Both the position numbers and the translations under genes were made by a program. A model generated the notes under the pieces. That model made no database searches and was not told where the DNA came from. It saw nothing but the letters and a program-made list of their open reading frames with translations. Positions 37,188 to 46,410 of a stretch of 64,000 nucleotides of DNA are shown one piece after another. Position 1 is the first letter of the stretch. Every line of letters begins with the position of its first letter. Source of the stretch: Pleomorphochaeta sp963678575 (GTDB taxonomy: Bacteria > Spirochaetota > Spirochaetia > Sphaerochaetales > Sphaerochaetaceae); the NCBI GenBank assembly GCA_963678575.2, contig CAXXHV010000002.1:1-64000 (forward strand). The letters are read 5' to 3'.

Positions 37188-38117
37188 GTGAGAAAAATTA
37201 TTTCGTTGCTAATCTTATCTTGTATGTTTTTTACTTCTTGTGTGAGTGTAAATAATAATTCAATTCCAAATTGGTTTATTAATCAATATGATTCATCATA
37301 TTCCAAAAATAATTATATTTGCGCAGTTGGCGCTGGAGAATCAAAAGAGGAAGCTGAAGAAAATGCAAAAGTGTCTCTTTCCCAAATATTTAATACAAGT
37401 ATAAAGAGTGCTACCGTAACTTTTGATAATGATACAACTTCTTCGATGAGTTCAAGAGGCTATATTGATACAAGTGTTGATGATTTAGTTGGAGTAAGTG
37501 TAATAAATACTCAGGTTGATAATAATGGAACCTTCTATGTTAGAGTTGCTTTAGATAAAAAAATAGCTTCTAATAAAATAAGATCCATTATTACTCCAAA
37601 AAATAATGAAATAAATTCTTTGATGATGGATAATTCTAAAAGTAATTTTGTTTATTTACAAAATTTATTACGAGCTAAGAATATTGCTTTAACAATTCAG
37701 AATTATTATGATCAATTATCAGTATTAGAGAATGCAACTGTTGTTTCTCCTCTTATGAATATAGAAAATAAAATAGCAAAAATAAAAGAGACTTTAGCTA
37801 TTTCTGTTGTAGTAAATGCACAAGATATCCAACAATCAAATGACTTAAAAAAAGTTGTTGAAACAATGCTACTTAATAGTGGTGTTGATATTAATGCAAA
37901 TGGATCTACGTTAGAAATTGAATATAAAGATTCACTTGCTCCACCAAAAGATAACTTATATCAATGTACTTTTACTTTGAAAGCTCAATTAATTGATAAA
38001 GGAAATGTTGTTTTTTCATTAGATAAAACTTCAAGAGCAATAGGTATTAGTGAAAATAGTGCAAAAGAGAAAGCCCTAGAAAAAGCTATGACCATAATTG
38101 AAGGAGAATTATTTTGA
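37188..38117 (+). CDS. LPP20-family lipoprotein
   Basis: A 309-residue lipoprotein starting at GTG after AAGGAG, lipobox FTSC. Residues about 22-140 form an LPP20-like domain (IPNWFINQYDSS; YICAVGAGESKEEAEENA; TFYVRVALDKKIASNK). The C-terminal ~130 residues contain a second, unrelated-looking domain (LAISVVVNAQDIQQSNDLKK; VVETMLLNSGVDINANGSTL) of the type that follows LPP20 in some spirochaete proteins. The stop TGA overlaps the ATG of the next gene by one base. Confidence 0.8.
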   Translation: MRKIISLLILSCMFFTSCVSVNNNSIPNWFINQYDSSYSKNNYICAVGAGESKEEAEENAKVSLSQIFNTSIKSATVTFDNDTTSSMSSRGYIDTSVDDLVGVSVINTQVDNNGTFYVRVALDKKIASNKIRSIITPKNNEINSLMMDNSKSNFVYLQNLLRAKNIALTIQNYYDQLSVLENATVVSPLMNIENKIAKIKETLAISVVVNAQDIQQSNDLKKVVETMLLNSGVDINANGSTLEIEYKDSLAPPKDNLYQCTFTLKAQLIDKGNVVFSLDKTSRAIGISENSAKEKALEKAMTIIEGELF

Positions 38118-39466
38118 TGAAGAAGTGTTTAATGCCTATCTTATTTGTTACATTACTCGTTTTAACTAGTTGTAGTACTTACTTTGATTTAACTGAAGCT
38201 CAAACTTCTTATTATCAAGGTGATTATGATAGAGCATTAAATTTTCTTTTATTAAATACCCTTCAGATAGAAAAAGCTCAGGGCTCTATTGTCTATAGCT
38301 TAGATGAGGGCATTGTTTCTCATGCTGCCGATAAATATAAAGTGTCAAATATAAGTTTAGCTAGAGCTGAAAGAGCAATTGAAGATAATTTTACTAAAAG
38401 TGTATCTGCTTCAATAGGTTCTTTTTTTGTAAATGAAAGTGTGAGAGATTATGAAAGCTCATTCTATGAAGATATATATAGTAATATATTTTTATCTTTG
38501 AATTACTATCATTTAAATGAAGTTGAAGAGGCTATGGTTGAGGTAAGAAGAAGTTTAGAAAAATTACAATTAAGAGAACAAAATTTACCTCAGTTAAGAG
38601 CTTCTTTAGAAAAACAATTATCAGATAATAATGTTAGTGATATTGATAATAAATTAACTGCATTTAATTCAGATTTTTATTCATCGGCATTAAGCTATTA
38701 TCTTTCAAGTCTTTTTGCTTTTGAATATGGTGATTTTGATACTTTTAGAATATCAAGAGATAAAGCTCAAGCCACATATAAAGTATTGCCAAATTATTAT
38801 AAAGAAAAAAAATATGATGCTTTTACTACATTAGAGAATGTAAGAAAGGATTCTACTGTAATTAATTTTTTGGCATTTTCAGGATTATCTCCGATAAAAA
38901 GAACTCAAGTTGATAGAAATGTATTAGTCTTAGATGAATATGTTGATGATAATGGGGTATATCATAAACCTTATTATACAAATGTAATTTACTCAGTTCC
39001 ACAAGAAAGAGGAACAAGTGTAAATAAAATTGAAGTATTAATAGATGGAAAAAAATATTATCTCCAGGCTTTTGAAAATTTAGGGAAAATTGCATATGAA
39101 GCCTTACAACAAACATGTAGTGGAGAATATGTAAGAGCATATATTAGAGCAATATCTAGAGAAATAGCAAAATCTGTTGCTGATTCTTCATCTGTTAAAG
39201 AAGGGCAAACCTATGCACAAAGTTCTATCTTTAGCGATGTTTTTACTCTTTTTTCTTATGCAGCTGAAGGTAGTGGTGATTTAAGATGTTCTCATTTCTT
39301 TCCTTCAATGTCCTGGATAGGATCTTTTGAAATTGATCCTGGCAAATATAATATACAAGTTAAATATTTGAATTCAAGAAATGAAGTGATTTATCAAGAA
39401 GAAATAAAAGATTTTAAAGTATCAAAATCAAAAGCTAATCTTGTTGAAATTTTAAGTGCTAAGTAG
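38117..39466 (+). CDS. COG3014-family lipoprotein
   Basis: A 449-residue lipoprotein (lipobox LTSC) of the COG3014 type: AQTSYYQGDYDRALNFLLLN, NIFLSLNYYHLNEVEEAMVEVRRSLEKLQLRE, FEYGDFDTFRISRDKA and SDVFTLFSYAAEGSGDLRC. The N-terminal half is TPR-like. COG3014 genes commonly neighbour LpoB-like and LPP20-like lipoproteins, which is the case here. Exact role unknown; link to cell envelope assembly is inferred. The start ATG 38117 follows AAGGAGA; a TTG three bases upstream is less likely. Confidence 0.82.
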   Translation: MKKCLMPILFVTLLVLTSCSTYFDLTEAQTSYYQGDYDRALNFLLLNTLQIEKAQGSIVYSLDEGIVSHAADKYKVSNISLARAERAIEDNFTKSVSASIGSFFVNESVRDYESSFYEDIYSNIFLSLNYYHLNEVEEAMVEVRRSLEKLQLREQNLPQLRASLEKQLSDNNVSDIDNKLTAFNSDFYSSALSYYLSSLFAFEYGDFDTFRISRDKAQATYKVLPNYYKEKKYDAFTTLENVRKDSTVINFLAFSGLSPIKRTQVDRNVLVLDEYVDDNGVYHKPYYTNVIYSVPQERGTSVNKIEVLIDGKKYYLQAFENLGKIAYEALQQTCSGEYVRAYIRAISREIAKSVADSSSVKEGQTYAQSSIFSDVFTLFSYAAEGSGDLRCSHFFPSMSWIGSFEIDPGKYNIQVKYLNSRNEVIYQEEIKDFKVSKSKANLVEILSAK

Positions 39467-39469
39467 AAG

Positions 39470-39496
39470 AAAGGTTTATTTTTAAGAACCTTTTAT
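39470..39496 (+). terminator. Terminator of the lipoprotein cluster
   Basis: AAAGGTT (39470-39476) pairs with AACCTTT (39487-39493), followed by TATTA. The stem is short. Confidence 0.6.
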
Positions 39497-39642
39497 TAAA
39501 TGATCTTAATAACTTTTCTTGATTCTTTTTCATTATTTTAATCAGTACAATAAATATTATTATATAGGAATTGGTATATGAAGATATTTTAAGTTGACCT
39601 ATATAAATAGGTTGCATTATATTTTTAATAAGAGAGGTGCTA

Positions 39643-40371
39643 ATGGCAGATCTAAAGGATGTAAAGCAAGTACTGATTATTGAAGATGATATAGAGATTT
39701 CGAATGTTGTTTCCATAAATCTAGAAAGTCATGGAATTAAAACTGAACAGGTACATGATGGACTATTAGGTTTAAAGCGTTCAAAATCTGGAGAATTTGA
39801 TCTTATTATTCTGGATATTATGCTTCCTGGGCTAGATGGTATTAGCATCTGTAGAAAACTTAGAGAAGAGAATTATGATACTCCAATTCTTATGTTAACT
39901 GCAAAAATTGATGAAATTGATTTAGTTTTGAGTTTAGAACTCGGAGCTGATGATTATATGAAGAAACCTTTTAGCATGAGAGAATTGCTTGCCAGAGTGG
40001 GTGCTCTCATACGCCGATCAGAAAAAACTGTTAATAAAATGGAAGAAGAATCTCAAGCAAAACTTAAGTTTGGAGAACTTGTTATAGATTATGCAAAACA
40101 TCAGGTCTTTGTAAGAGAAAAAATACTTAATCTTACCGTAAAAGAATTTGAACTTCTTAATTTATTTGCCAAAAATCCTGGTAGGGTTTTCAGCCGCTCT
40201 GATTTATTGAATACAATCTGGGGATACAATTTTGAAGGATATGAACATACTGTAAACACTCATATAAATAGACTTAGAAATAAACTTGAAACGGATCCTT
40301 CAAATCCAAAGTATCTATTAACTGTTTGGGGGCTGGGATATAAATTTTCTGAACAGGAGCCTGTCTTATGA
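39643..40371 (+). CDS. Response regulator, PhoB/OmpR type
   Basis: A 242-residue regulator. The ATG at 39643 lies after AGAGAGG; a GTG six bases upstream overlaps that site and was rejected. The receiver domain has IIEDDIE, acceptor Asp in ILDIMLPGLDG (about residue 58) and Lys in DDYMKKPFSMREL. The winged helix has GRVFSRSDLLNTIWGY and VNTHINRLRNKLE. It overlaps the kinase gene by 4 bases and is followed by a redox-repair set it may control (inference). Confidence 0.92.
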   Translation: MADLKDVKQVLIIEDDIEISNVVSINLESHGIKTEQVHDGLLGLKRSKSGEFDLIILDIMLPGLDGISICRKLREENYDTPILMLTAKIDEIDLVLSLELGADDYMKKPFSMRELLARVGALIRRSEKTVNKMEEESQAKLKFGELVIDYAKHQVFVREKILNLTVKEFELLNLFAKNPGRVFSRSDLLNTIWGYNFEGYEHTVNTHINRLRNKLETDPSNPKYLLTVWGLGYKFSEQEPVL

Positions 40372-41828
40372 TATTTAAATCATTCTATGCAAGGTTATCA
40401 ATTCTATTTCTTATTCTTGTTTTCATACTCGGTGGAGCAAGTTTATTCATTGCTTTCGATGCCTCTACTAACCTTTTTAATGAGGTTGATCAGTTGCTAA
40501 ATAGAGAGTATGCAGCAAATATTTCTAAAGAATTATCAGCTATAACATCTGAAGATCCAACAGGTAAAGAAATTAAAGCTGCTATACATTACATGATGGT
40601 TTTAAATCCAAATGTTGAAATTTATCTACTTGATTCAGATGGCTTCATACTTAGTTATTTTGCTGGAGAAGGTAAAACTATTAAACGAGATCGTATAGAT
40701 CCTAAACCCCTTGAGCTATTTCAAGCTAGCAAAGGTTATGATTCAATTCTAGGGGATGATCCTAGAACTGAAAATGAAAAGAAACCTTTCTCAGCAGCTC
40801 CTATGCAAATTAATGATAACCCTGGTTGGGTCTATGTAATTCTAAGAGGTCAAGGTTATGATTCTTCTCTTGCCTTAGTTGAATCAAATTATTATTTTAG
40901 ATCAGGATTATCAACATTTTTGATAGCTCTCTTATTTACTCTTATTGCAGGGCTTTTCTTGTTTTTCCTTCTTACAAATCGATTGAGGAAACTTAGTGAT
41001 GATGTACAGATTTTTAAGAATGGAAAGTATAATCACAGGGTAGAGATTAAAGGTAAAGATGAACTCGCTCAATTAGGAAACACATTTAATGAAATGGCAA
41101 AATCTATTGAAGATGGTATTCAAAAATTAAAAGAATCTGATTATCAGAGAAGTCAACTTATCGCAAATATTTCACATGATTTAAGGAGCCCTTTAACTTC
41201 AATTCGAGGGCACCTAGAAACTTTGCTCCTTGAAGAAAATAATATATCTGAAGAAGAAAAGCGTGAATATGTAGAAATTGCCTTACGCAATGTTTCAGGG
41301 TTTCAACGTTTGGTAGAAGAATTACTTGATTTAGCACGGTTCGAATCAGGACAAATTATTCCTGAAAAACTTGAGTTCTCTTTTGCAGAACTTCTTCAGG
41401 ATGTAGTAATAAAGATGAAAGGTCAATCTGATTCAAATAATATATCGATTATATATGAACCAAATCCAAATATACCACTCTATAAGGGAGATATAGGTTT
41501 GTTTGAACGCTCAGTTACTAATATTATAGGAAACGCGATAGAACATACTCCTGAAAAAGGAACAATAAAAGTTGATTTGTCATTTAATAATAATACATAT
41601 TATATATCCGTTCTAGATAGTGGAAAGGGAATTCCATTAGAGAATCTACCGCATATTTTTGAACGATTTTATCGTGCTGATAAGAGTAGAAATAGAAAAA
41701 CTAAGAGCACTGGACTTGGCCTTGCAATTGCAAAAGAGGTCGTGGAACTACATGATGGTTTTATTGAGGCTAGTAACTCTGATAAGGGTGGGGCTATTTT
41801 CACCATCATTCTTCCTCAAATAAGTTAA
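40368..41828 (+). CDS. Sensor histidine kinase with HAMP domain
   Basis: A 486-residue transmembrane kinase: helix at about residues 9-30, an extracytoplasmic sensor of about 150 residues, a second helix near residue 190, HAMP (about 205-258), HisKA with acceptor His in NISHDLRSPLTSI (about residue 270), and HATPase with NIIGNAIEHTP, DSGKGIPLENLPHIFERFYR and GLGLAIAKEVVELH. It is the cognate partner of the upstream regulator. Codon usage in this gene and the following three is less AT-extreme than in neighbouring regions. Confidence 0.92.
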   Translation: MIFKSFYARLSILFLILVFILGGASLFIAFDASTNLFNEVDQLLNREYAANISKELSAITSEDPTGKEIKAAIHYMMVLNPNVEIYLLDSDGFILSYFAGEGKTIKRDRIDPKPLELFQASKGYDSILGDDPRTENEKKPFSAAPMQINDNPGWVYVILRGQGYDSSLALVESNYYFRSGLSTFLIALLFTLIAGLFLFFLLTNRLRKLSDDVQIFKNGKYNHRVEIKGKDELAQLGNTFNEMAKSIEDGIQKLKESDYQRSQLIANISHDLRSPLTSIRGHLETLLLEENNISEEEKREYVEIALRNVSGFQRLVEELLDLARFESGQIIPEKLEFSFAELLQDVVIKMKGQSDSNNISIIYEPNPNIPLYKGDIGLFERSVTNIIGNAIEHTPEKGTIKVDLSFNNNTYYISVLDSGKGIPLENLPHIFERFYRADKSRNRKTKSTGLGLAIAKEVVELHDGFIEASNSDKGGAIFTIILPQIS

Positions 41829-41869
41829 TCTTTTTTTTATCTTCTGTGACACTTTTGTGATATTTATAT

Positions 41870-41889
41870 CCTACCTTTAGCGTAGGAGG
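41870..41889 (+). promoter_or_regulatory. Small hairpin overlapping a ribosome-binding site
   Basis: CCTAC (41870-41874) can pair with GTAGG (41882-41886). The right arm overlaps the GGAGG that serves the thioredoxin-like gene starting at 41897, so it could limit translation initiation. Five base pairs only; weak evidence. Confidence 0.3.
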
Positions 41890-41896
41890 TAACGCC

Positions 41897-42355
41897 ATGA
41901 AAACGTTAACCATATCAATTATAATAATATTTACAATCAGTTCTCCTATTTTTTCAGGAGGCCAAAAGGAATCAATAATTGAACCTGAAAATTCTATGAT
42001 GATGATGGTTCAAGATAAACAATCTCAAGATAAAACTTCAGAGCCTTTTATAGATTATCAGAATTTTGAACAGGCTAAAATGATAGCGAGAGAAGCTCAA
42101 ACTGTACTTTTCTTTTATGCTAGTTGGTGCCCAACTTGTCGAAAAGCACGTGAAGAATTTATCAATCGGCAGAATGAATTTAAGAATATAAACCTTATAT
42201 TGGTTGATTATGATAATTCAACTAATCTTCAAAAAAAGTATGGCGTTACTTATCAGCATACCTTTGTTCAGATAAATGAAAATGGTGATGTTCTTGCCAA
42301 ATGGAATGGTGGAGATGTCGATGATTTACTTACTAATGTAAGATTGGAGCAATAA
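41897..42355 (+). CDS. Thioredoxin-like secreted protein
   Basis: A 152-residue exported thioredoxin-fold protein with an N-terminal signal (ISSPIFSGGQ). The active site is WCPTC (Cys about residues 77 and 80) in VLFFYASWCPTCRKAREEF, with a downstream cis-Pro-equivalent region YQHTFVQINENG (Thr-His rather than the usual Thr-Pro). It is followed three bases later by the CcdA-TlpA fusion, which would supply its electrons. Role: extracytoplasmic thiol reduction. Confidence 0.85.
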   Translation: MKTLTISIIIIFTISSPIFSGGQKESIIEPENSMMMMVQDKQSQDKTSEPFIDYQNFEQAKMIAREAQTVLFFYASWCPTCRKAREEFINRQNEFKNINLILVDYDNSTNLQKKYGVTYQHTFVQINENGDVLAKWNGGDVDDLLTNVRLEQ

Positions 42356-42357
42356 TT

Positions 42358-44070
42358 ATGATGATACTTGCTTTTTTCGCATTCGTATCCGGGATAGTAA
42401 CGATATTATCACCTTGTATTCTGCCTGTACTTCCTATTATTCTTTCAGGAACAGTAGGCGGGAAAAGCAAGCCAGTAGGTATCGTTACTGGATTTATAGT
42501 TAGTTTTTCTTTGTTTACTTTGGCGCTATCTGCCTTAGTACAAACTCTTTCAATATCAAGTGAAACCTTAAGGATTGTAGCAATTGTAATAATTATATCC
42601 TTTGGTATTTCTTTGATGATTCCAAAGTTACAATTAGCCTTAGAGAATATTCTCTCAAAAGTTACACGTACAAAAGGCTCCAATAATCGTAATGGTTTTT
42701 TTGGTGGTTTAATGACAGGCTTAAGTCTTGGTTTGGTTTGGACACCTTGTGTAGGTCCGATAATGGCCTCAGTAATTACTCTTGCAGTAAGTCAACAGAT
42801 AGATGGTGGTGCAATAATCATTGTAGCAGCATACTCATTAGGTACAGCAATTCCTATGTTTTTAATAATGGTTGGAGGACGAAAACTTTTGAACCATTTT
42901 CCAAAAATAATAGGTAAGACTAAAGAAATTCAACGATTCTTTGGTGTTATCATGATTGCTGCAGGAGTAATGATAGGATTTGGTTTAGATCGAAGTTTTC
43001 AATCATTAATTTTGGAAATATTCCCAAATTATGGAGTAGGTTTAACTAGCTTTGAACAAGGCCAATTAGTACAGAGTGCTCTAAACAGTCGTGGTGAGAT
43101 GAAAGATGGGTTTAATTGGTCAAAGCCTCCAAAATTAGCTCAGATTTCTAGTTATGGAAAAGCTCCTGAACTTATTGCAAAAGGCCCCTGGTTAAATACA
43201 GAGCAGGCTTTTTCGATGGAAGATTTTGATGGTAATGTAGTACTTGTTGATTTCTTGACATATAGTTGTATAAATTGTGTAAGAACAATTCCCCATCTTA
43301 GAGAATTGAATGATAAATACGAAAAACATGGGCTAAAAATTATTTCAATTCATTCTCCAGAATTCCCTTTTGAAAGAAATGTGGATAATGTTAAACAGGC
43401 CCTTGAAGACTTGAATATAAACTGGCCAGTTGTTCTAGATAACGATTTTTCTCAGTGGAATGCCTATAATAATCGATATTGGCCAGCTCAATTTTTCATT
43501 GATGGGAAAGGTGAAATCAGATACTTTCATTTCGGTGAAGGTGCGTATGATGAAGCAGAACAAGTAATAAGGTCTCTTCTAATAGAGAGTGGTGTAAAAC
43601 TTCAAAACCAAGATAATTTAACAAGTTATAAGGATGATATGAATGAAAGAACTCCTGAAATTTATCTAGGTTACTCAAGATTAAAAGATTTTGCTTCAAA
43701 AGATAGTTTCGAGAGAGATCTTCTCACTTCCTTCGAAAAAAAAGAATACCTTGAACTAGGTGAGTGGACTCTCTCTGGGAAATGGATAATTAGAAATGAT
43801 TTTATTGAAATCAATGGATATGGAGAATTAGACCTTCTGTTCAAAGGGCAAGAAATTTTCATTGTCATTGAACCCCAAAATGATGAAACTCTCATTAACA
43901 TTGAAATAAATGGACAGAAGCCGGAAGACACAGCTGATGTTATAAATGGAGAATTAAAGCCAAATAGTAGCAGGCTTTATCATATAGGAAGCTTCGATGA
44001 TTCTTATGAGAAATTATTAAAACTTAAGATTTCTGGTCACGTGAGACTCTTCACATTTACCTTTGGATGA
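42358..44070 (+). CDS. CcdA-redoxin fusion (DipZ-like)
   Basis: A 570-residue fusion. Residues about 1-210 are a CcdA/DsbD-type membrane domain with the paired cysteines in SPCILP (Cys20) and WTPCVGP (about Cys131). Residues about 265-410 are a TlpA/DipZ-like redoxin with active site SCINCVRT (about Cys303 and Cys306) and the WPAQFFID segment containing cis-Pro. Residues about 430-570 form a beta-rich domain like the carbohydrate-binding-like C-terminus of mycobacterial DipZ. It would carry electrons from the cytoplasm to the outside, here to the Msr fusion encoded next. Confidence 0.88.
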   Translation: MMILAFFAFVSGIVTILSPCILPVLPIILSGTVGGKSKPVGIVTGFIVSFSLFTLALSALVQTLSISSETLRIVAIVIIISFGISLMIPKLQLALENILSKVTRTKGSNNRNGFFGGLMTGLSLGLVWTPCVGPIMASVITLAVSQQIDGGAIIIVAAYSLGTAIPMFLIMVGGRKLLNHFPKIIGKTKEIQRFFGVIMIAAGVMIGFGLDRSFQSLILEIFPNYGVGLTSFEQGQLVQSALNSRGEMKDGFNWSKPPKLAQISSYGKAPELIAKGPWLNTEQAFSMEDFDGNVVLVDFLTYSCINCVRTIPHLRELNDKYEKHGLKIISIHSPEFPFERNVDNVKQALEDLNINWPVVLDNDFSQWNAYNNRYWPAQFFIDGKGEIRYFHFGEGAYDEAEQVIRSLLIESGVKLQNQDNLTSYKDDMNERTPEIYLGYSRLKDFASKDSFERDLLTSFEKKEYLELGEWTLSGKWIIRNDFIEINGYGELDLLFKGQEIFIVIEPQNDETLINIEINGQKPEDTADVINGELKPNSSRLYHIGSFDDSYEKLLKLKISGHVRLFTFTFG

Positions 44071-44105
44071 TTCAAAGAAAATTAACATTTCTTATTGAAT
44101 CAATA

Positions 44106-44124
44106 TTGACAGATTTTATGTCAA
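44106..44124. promoter_or_regulatory. Inverted repeat upstream of msrBA
   Basis: TTGACA (44106-44111) and TGTCAA (44119-44124) are perfect inverted repeats around seven bases, 30 bases before the start codon. It could be a regulator site, or a -35 box by chance; no good -10 is spaced from it. Confidence 0.35.
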
Positions 44125-44153
44125 AAGTACAAAAATTATAGGAGTAAATAAAA

Positions 44154-45410
44154 ATGAATGATAGATTATTAAAATACGTGCTTATAGCATTAGTAATACT
44201 TATTATTGCGCCATTATATTTAATATCACGAGGAAATCAGGAAGCCTCAACAAAAGTATCTAAACTTTCAACTGAAGAGACAGAGGCTTTACTCCCTCTT
44301 GATTATAGTAATAATACTTGGGAGAAACCTTCGGATGAGGAACTTCGAAAAAAACTCTCTTCAATGCAATATGAGGTTACACAAAACGAAGGAACAGAAC
44401 CAGCTTTCCAAAATGAGTTTTGGGATAATAAAGAAGAAGGAATTTATGTAGATATTGTATCTGGTGAACCGCTATTTAGTTCTACTGATAAATTCAAGTC
44501 AGGAACTGGTTGGCCAAGTTTTACAAGACCTATATCATCAGCTAACATTATAGAAACTACAGATTCTTCATATGGCATGAAAAGAACCGAAGTTCGAAGC
44601 TATTTTGGAGAGTCCCATCTTGGGCATGTGTTCTCAGATGGACCTGATCCAACAGGGTTGCGTTACTGTATCAATTCAGCTTCTCTTAAGTTTATAGCAA
44701 AAGAAGATTTAATTAAGGAGGGGTATAGTGATTTACTGTATCTATTTAATGAAAGATCTTCACGGCTTATAATTAGAAATCAACTCTCTGATTGGAAAAC
44801 TTTATATAAAAGTGATGAAGTTGAGACAGCAGTTTTTGCTGGTGGATGTTTCTGGGGTGTAGAAGCAATATTTGAGCAATTGTATGGAGTTCTTGATGTA
44901 GAATCAGGATACTCAGGTGGTAGTGAAGATTCTGCAACTTATAATAAGGTTTCATCAGGAAAGACAAATCATGCAGAGTCCGTTAAAATAATTTATGATC
45001 CTAAACTTATAGAATATAATACTTTATTGAAGGTGTTCTTTGCCGTTGCGCATGATCCAACACAATTAAACTATCAAGGCCCTGATAAAGGTAGGCAGTA
45101 CAGATCAGTTATTTTCTATACTGATATTGAGCAAAAAAACAAAGCTGAACAATATATATCAGAGCTTACTACCTCAGGAATTTATGATGATGAAATTGTT
45201 ACAAGAGTTACTGAACTTAAAGCCTTCTATCCTGCAGAAGATTATCATCAAAACTTTCTAATTAATAATAAAGTACATCCGTATATCATTCGATGGGATA
45301 TACCAAAATTAGAAGAATTGAACAAAATGTATCCAGAATTGCTAGCTGTTAATAATCCAGGTACTTATAATAAATTGATGGAACAGATTAATATTAATGA
45401 AATCAAGTAA
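44154..45410 (+). CDS. msrAB: Membrane-anchored MsrB-MsrA methionine sulfoxide reductase fusion
   Basis: A 418-residue fusion. An N-terminal hydrophobic helix (about residues 7-25) exports or anchors it. Residues about 55-190 are MsrB (SGTGWPSFTRPI, SHLGHVFSDGP, LRYCINSASL with catalytic Cys). The two CxxC zinc sites usual in MsrB are missing; the first would lie where YVDIVSGEPLF is. Residues about 220-390 are MsrA with active site FAGGCFWGVEAIF and YYSGG-like GYSGGSEDSATY. It repairs both sulfoxide diastereomers outside the cytoplasm, reduced by the thioredoxin and CcdA-redoxin encoded just upstream. Confidence 0.92.
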   Translation: MNDRLLKYVLIALVILIIAPLYLISRGNQEASTKVSKLSTEETEALLPLDYSNNTWEKPSDEELRKKLSSMQYEVTQNEGTEPAFQNEFWDNKEEGIYVDIVSGEPLFSSTDKFKSGTGWPSFTRPISSANIIETTDSSYGMKRTEVRSYFGESHLGHVFSDGPDPTGLRYCINSASLKFIAKEDLIKEGYSDLLYLFNERSSRLIIRNQLSDWKTLYKSDEVETAVFAGGCFWGVEAIFEQLYGVLDVESGYSGGSEDSATYNKVSSGKTNHAESVKIIYDPKLIEYNTLLKVFFAVAHDPTQLNYQGPDKGRQYRSVIFYTDIEQKNKAEQYISELTTSGIYDDEIVTRVTELKAFYPAEDYHQNFLINNKVHPYIIRWDIPKLEELNKMYPELLAVNNPGTYNKLMEQININEIK

Positions 45411-45467
45411 TCATATATTATTTAGTGAATATTATTTTAAGATTTAAAACTATTAAACAAACGATAA

Positions 45468-45517
45468 ATGAGCTGTTACTCAGTCAATACAATTGACTTT
45501 TTGCAACAGCTCATTTT
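45468..45517 (+). terminator. Terminator after msrAB
   Basis: ATGAGCTGTT (45468-45477) pairs with AACAGCTCAT (45505-45514). A nested GTCAAT/ATTGAC pair sits in the loop; TTT follows. Confidence 0.75.
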
Positions 45518-45561
45518 ATAAACCTGTATTAAATATTTTTTTAACTACTATATGTAAAAAA

Positions 45562-45602
45562 AGGACCGCTCCTAGCTTTTTAGACTATTAACGGCCCCTT
45601 CA
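45562..45602 (-). terminator. Terminator of the TrpXYZ-like operon
   Basis: On the minus strand AAGG-GGCCG is matched by CGG-TCCTT at the far end, followed by a run of T (plus-strand A run at 45555-45562). The stem has an internal mismatch. Confidence 0.55.
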
Positions 45603-45621
45603 ATAAAGAAAATAAAAATTT

Positions 45622-46410
45622 TTAAACGTTTAATAGTTCTTCATCAGCACTAAATTCTTCATTTTTAATATTTCTGAAAATCTCAACTAGTTTATCAACC
45701 GTTAATTTTTTCTTTTCCTCACCCTTAACATCTAGGATGATTTTTCCTTCATCCATCATAATTAATCTTGAACCAAATTCGATAGCAAATTTCATATTAT
45801 GAGTTATCATAAGAGCTGTTAATTTTTTTTCTACAATAAATTTCTGAGTTAAATCCATTACAATATCAGCATTTCTAGGGTCTAATGCAGCTGTATGTTC
45901 ATCTAATAATATAAGTTTGGGATTACTCATTACAGTCATTAATAGAGTTAGAGCTTGTCTTTGTCCACCAGAAAGTAAACCAACATTGTCTCTTAATCTA
46001 TTTTCCATTCCAATTGGAATTAATAACTTTTTAAATTGTTTTCTCTTTTCATTATTTAAACTAATTTTAAGACTTTTCATTCCTTTAGTTGATGCAGTAA
46101 TCATATTATCTTCAATACTCATATTTGCAGCTGTTCCCATAGTAGGGTCTTGGAATATTCTTCCTATATATTTTGCTCTTTTATATTCTGGGGTTTTTGT
46201 AATATCGACATCGTTAAAAGCAATCCTACCATTAGTTAAAGGAAAAGTTCCGCTTATTAAATTAAATAAGGTTGATTTACCAGATCCATTAGATCCAATA
46301 ACACAAACAATTTCACCTTCTTCTATGTGTAAATTAACACCATTTATAGCAATTTTTTCATTTACAGTTCCAGGATAAAAAACCTTAGTTAAATTTTCTA
46401 GTTTAATCAT
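45622..46410 (-). CDS. ABC transporter ATP-binding protein (TrpZ-like)
   Basis: A 262-residue ABC ATPase: Walker A GSNGSGKST (about residue 40), Q-loop GRIFQDPTMGTAANM, signature LLSGGQRQALTLLM, Walker B KLILLDEHTAALDP, H-loop MITHNM. The DEHTAALD Walker B variant and the FQDPTMGTA Q-loop are typical of ATPases paired with ABC_sub_bind (PF04392) proteins such as TrpXYZ. It overlaps the permease gene by 8 bases. Confidence 0.88.
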   Translation of the reverse strand: MIKLENLTKVFYPGTVNEKIAINGVNLHIEEGEIVCVIGSNGSGKSTLFNLISGTFPLTNGRIAFNDVDITKTPEYKRAKYIGRIFQDPTMGTAANMSIEDNMITASTKGMKSLKISLNNEKRKQFKKLLIPIGMENRLRDNVGLLSGGQRQALTLLMTVMSNPKLILLDEHTAALDPRNADIVMDLTQKFIVEKKLTALMITHNMKFAIEFGSRLIMMDEGKIILDVKGEEKKKLTVDKLVEIFRNIKNEEFSADEELLNV

